From Litorisediminicola beolgyonensis (lineage in GTDB: Bacteria; Pseudomonadota; Alphaproteobacteria; Rhodobacterales; Rhodobacteraceae): DNA of 35,325 nt. Both the position numbers and the translations under genes were made by a program. This document shows, piece by piece, positions 33,989-35,325 of the stretch. Within the stretch, counting starts at the first letter, position 1; each line of letters opens with the position of its first letter. The stretch spans positions 1-35,325 of the forward strand of contig NZ_JBHTMU010000038.1 of the NCBI RefSeq assembly GCF_042679605.1, in the 5' to 3' direction. Under the pieces are notes generated by a model. The model was not told the DNA's origin, searched no databases, and saw only the letters and a program-made list of their open reading frames with translations.

Positions 33989-34019
33989 GATCTAGGCGTT
34001 CCATCCGCTGGAAGGTCAA
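33989..34019 (-). promoter_or_regulatory. CueR/HmrR-type copper promoter
   Basis: Read on the minus strand: TTGACC (complement of 34014-34019), 19-base spacer, TAGATC (complement of 33989-33994). The over-long 19-base spacer is the mark of MerR-family promoters. It contains CCTTCC-N7-GGAACG, the CueR-box geometry (CCTTCC-N7-GGAAGG) with one change, and a perfect TTCCA-N5-TGGAA dyad. It should fire the oxidase/DUF411 operon when a Cu-bound CueR-like activator is present; no such regulator gene is in the window. Confidence 0.7.
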
Positions 34020-34273
34020 GCGCGCGGGACGCCGGATCCCAGCGCGAGCCCGCGCCGCGCTACATACAGAGGTGTGCTGCGGTCTTCTTTGTTTTCCCTA
34101 GGTTTTCCACGCATCTGGAAGCACGCCACTGATGCTGATCGCCACCGCAGACCGACTCCGACGGGGATCACGATTTGGTCAGGCCTCCGCCACCCGATGA
34201 CCCGCCCATCCACACAGAGCCCGATGGACCCCGCCGCACGCCTGTGCTCCTCTGCGCGCATCAAGGAGCCCGA

Positions 34274-34945
34274 ATGTCCCACACGCGCTACGCCCTCTAC
34301 TACCTCCCGCCCCCCGGAGCGCTGGCAAGCTTCGGGGCGCGCTGGTTCGGCTGGGACATCGCCTCTGGATGCGCGGCGGAGCCGCTGGAGATCGAGGGGC
34401 GCGAGGCCGCGACCGAGACGCCCCGACGCTACGGCTTCCACGCGACCCTGAAGCCGCCGTTCCGCCTCGCCGATGGCGCGACCCTGGAGGACCTGACCGA
34501 GGCCGTTGCCGATCTCGCGACCACCTCCGCGCCCGCGACATGCGACGGCCTTGAGCTGACCCCGCTCGGCCGCTTCCTGGCGCTGACACCCATGGGCGAC
34601 ACCGAGGGCCTCTCGCGGATCGCCGCGTCTTGCGTCTCGCGTCTCGACACTTTCCGCGCACCGCCCAGCGAGGCCGAGTTGGAGAACCGACGCGCCAGGC
34701 ATCTGTCCGCGCGCCAGGAGGCCCTTCTCGCGCGTTGGGGCTACCCGCATGTGATGGAGGAATTCCGCTTCCACATGACCCTCACCACCCGCCTGCCCCG
34801 GCCCAAGATCCCGGCATGGCACGACACCCTCTTAACCCTCCTCCCACCGCTCCCTAACCCCTTCACGCTCGATGAGATCGCCTTGGTCGGCGAACGCCCG
34901 GACGGGTTTTTCGAGGAGATCCGACGGTTTCCGCTGACGGGGTGA
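34274..34945 (+). CDS. DUF1045 family 2H-phosphoesterase-like protein
   Basis: A 223-residue soluble protein of the DUF1045 family, which is usually encoded with phosphonate (phn) genes. Two H-x-T motifs are present, HAT (56-58) in GFHATLKPPF and HMT (167-169) in RFHMTL, as in 2H phosphoesterases. AAGGAG at 34263-34268 fixes the start; the open frame upstream to 34175 has no ribosome binding site. No phn genes are in the window, so it is an orphan here. Substrate unknown. Confidence 0.85.
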   Translation: MSHTRYALYYLPPPGALASFGARWFGWDIASGCAAEPLEIEGREAATETPRRYGFHATLKPPFRLADGATLEDLTEAVADLATTSAPATCDGLELTPLGRFLALTPMGDTEGLSRIAASCVSRLDTFRAPPSEAELENRRARHLSARQEALLARWGYPHVMEEFRFHMTLTTRLPRPKIPAWHDTLLTLLPPLPNPFTLDEIALVGERPDGFFEEIRRFPLTG

Positions 34946-35258
34946 GTGTTAGGTTTGGTTCTGGATATTTGAGAATTGAGAAAGTCCCGCCTGACAGGCT
35001 GTGGTGATGACCCATCCCTACTTTGTCAGCAGTGGCGCACAGGGAGCAATCTCGCCAATTGCCCGAGGCATGTCGGTCGAGTCCCTCGTTATCGCAAAAG
35101 CCGCAGTTCGGGCGAGGTAACTCTATTACTGGTGGCCTGTGGAGCGGTCCGTGTGCATATGTAGCAGACCGGTTTCCATTGCGGAACGTAATCTCGCGTC
35201 TTTGCTTTAGTGCCTAACCCTGATATTTTACGTACCCAAGGGTTCTTCGGGTCAGGCC
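34946..35258. other. Lower-GC gene-poor stretch
   Basis: About 310 bases, visibly less GC-rich than the rest. Short frames exist on both strands but show neither the codon bias of the window nor a recognisable protein. I see no clear terminator for the DUF1045 gene. It adjoins the IS remnant at the right end. Confidence 0.4.
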
Positions 35259-35325
35259 TCATAGCTAGTAGATGACCGTGGCTGCGAGAGCGATGGCCGA
35301 GAGGAAGACCTTCGGGCATCGGTCA
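35259..35325 (-). mobile_element. 3' end of an IS5-like transposase gene (cut by window)
   Basis: On the minus strand the last codons read DRCPKVFLSAIALAATVIY and then TAG-CTA-TGA. IS5-family DDE transposases commonly end with a similar FLSA(I/V)ALAATVIxWL and a stop, so TAG at 35265-35267 looks like a TGG-to-TAG change two codons before the normal TGA. Only the tip is visible; whether the element is complete beyond the window is unknown. Confidence 0.5.

Noticed and set aside
33858..34019. N-terminal extension of the multicopper oxidase to 34019
   Set aside because: It would start in the predicted promoter and adds a basic, domain-free stretch before a clean Tat signal peptide.

Overview
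The window comes from a high-GC alphaproteobacterium, most likely a member of the Rhodobacteraceae (Roseobacter/Rhodobacter group). The evidence is an iscR-cysteine desulfurase-sufB-(small genes)-sufC-sufD-(small genes)-sufS operon with an Irr/ICE-like operator, an IscR-like protein without the three-cysteine cluster motif, a DmdA-like and a methanethiol-oxidase-like gene, a tripartite TRAP transporter, and a multicopper oxidase + DUF411 pair as in R. capsulatus cutO/cutG. All names come from reading the sequence; no database search was run.

Layout. 1-7.4 kb is housekeeping: the 3' end of an AsmA/YhdP-like envelope gene, queA, a TadE/TadG-like pilus pair on the minus strand, an MFS transporter, a DUF924 protein, and a minus-strand operon of an alpha/beta hydrolase, a small conserved protein and an HD-domain nucleotidase-like protein. 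7.4-16.5 kb is the iron-sulfur assembly operon, about 9 kb and almost without gaps. Four small genes sit between sufB and sufC, and two membrane genes sit between sufD and sufS. SufA and SufE/SufU are not in the window. A tRNA-Arg(CCG) at 16.9 kb separates the operon from two overlapping GTPase genes (17.1-19.8 kb) that look like a membrane-associated pair.

19.9-24.4 kb holds an Lrp/AsnC regulator, a DmdA/GcvT-family demethylase-like gene, an OsmC-like thiol peroxidase, an SBP56/methanethiol-oxidase-like gene and a polytopic membrane protein that seems to start at a CTG. I read this as a candidate C1-sulfur (DMSP/methanethiol-type) module. The known methanethiol oxidase reaction makes H2O2, formaldehyde and sulfide, so an adjacent peroxidase makes sense. 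24.4-32.0 kb is a catabolic locus: a divergent TetR regulator with an 18-bp palindromic operator, a three-subunit molybdenum hydroxylase (FAD, 2Fe-2S and Mo subunits) and a TRAP transporter. The substrate is unknown. 32.0-34.0 kb is a minus-strand copper operon (multicopper oxidase, then DUF411) behind a promoter with the 19-bp spacer and dyad of a CueR/HmrR-type site, plus a possible 34-codon leader ORF. The right end has an orphan DUF1045 2H-phosphoesterase, a lower-GC gene-poor stretch, and the 3' tip of an IS5-like transposase.

The points most worth following up are: the ICE-like, AT-rich island inside the cysteine desulfurase coding sequence (possible internal iron-responsive promoter for sufB onward); the DmdA-like/OsmC/MtoX/membrane-protein cluster; the CueR-type promoter followed by a coupled short ORF; and hairpins between convergent genes that contain both stop codons.
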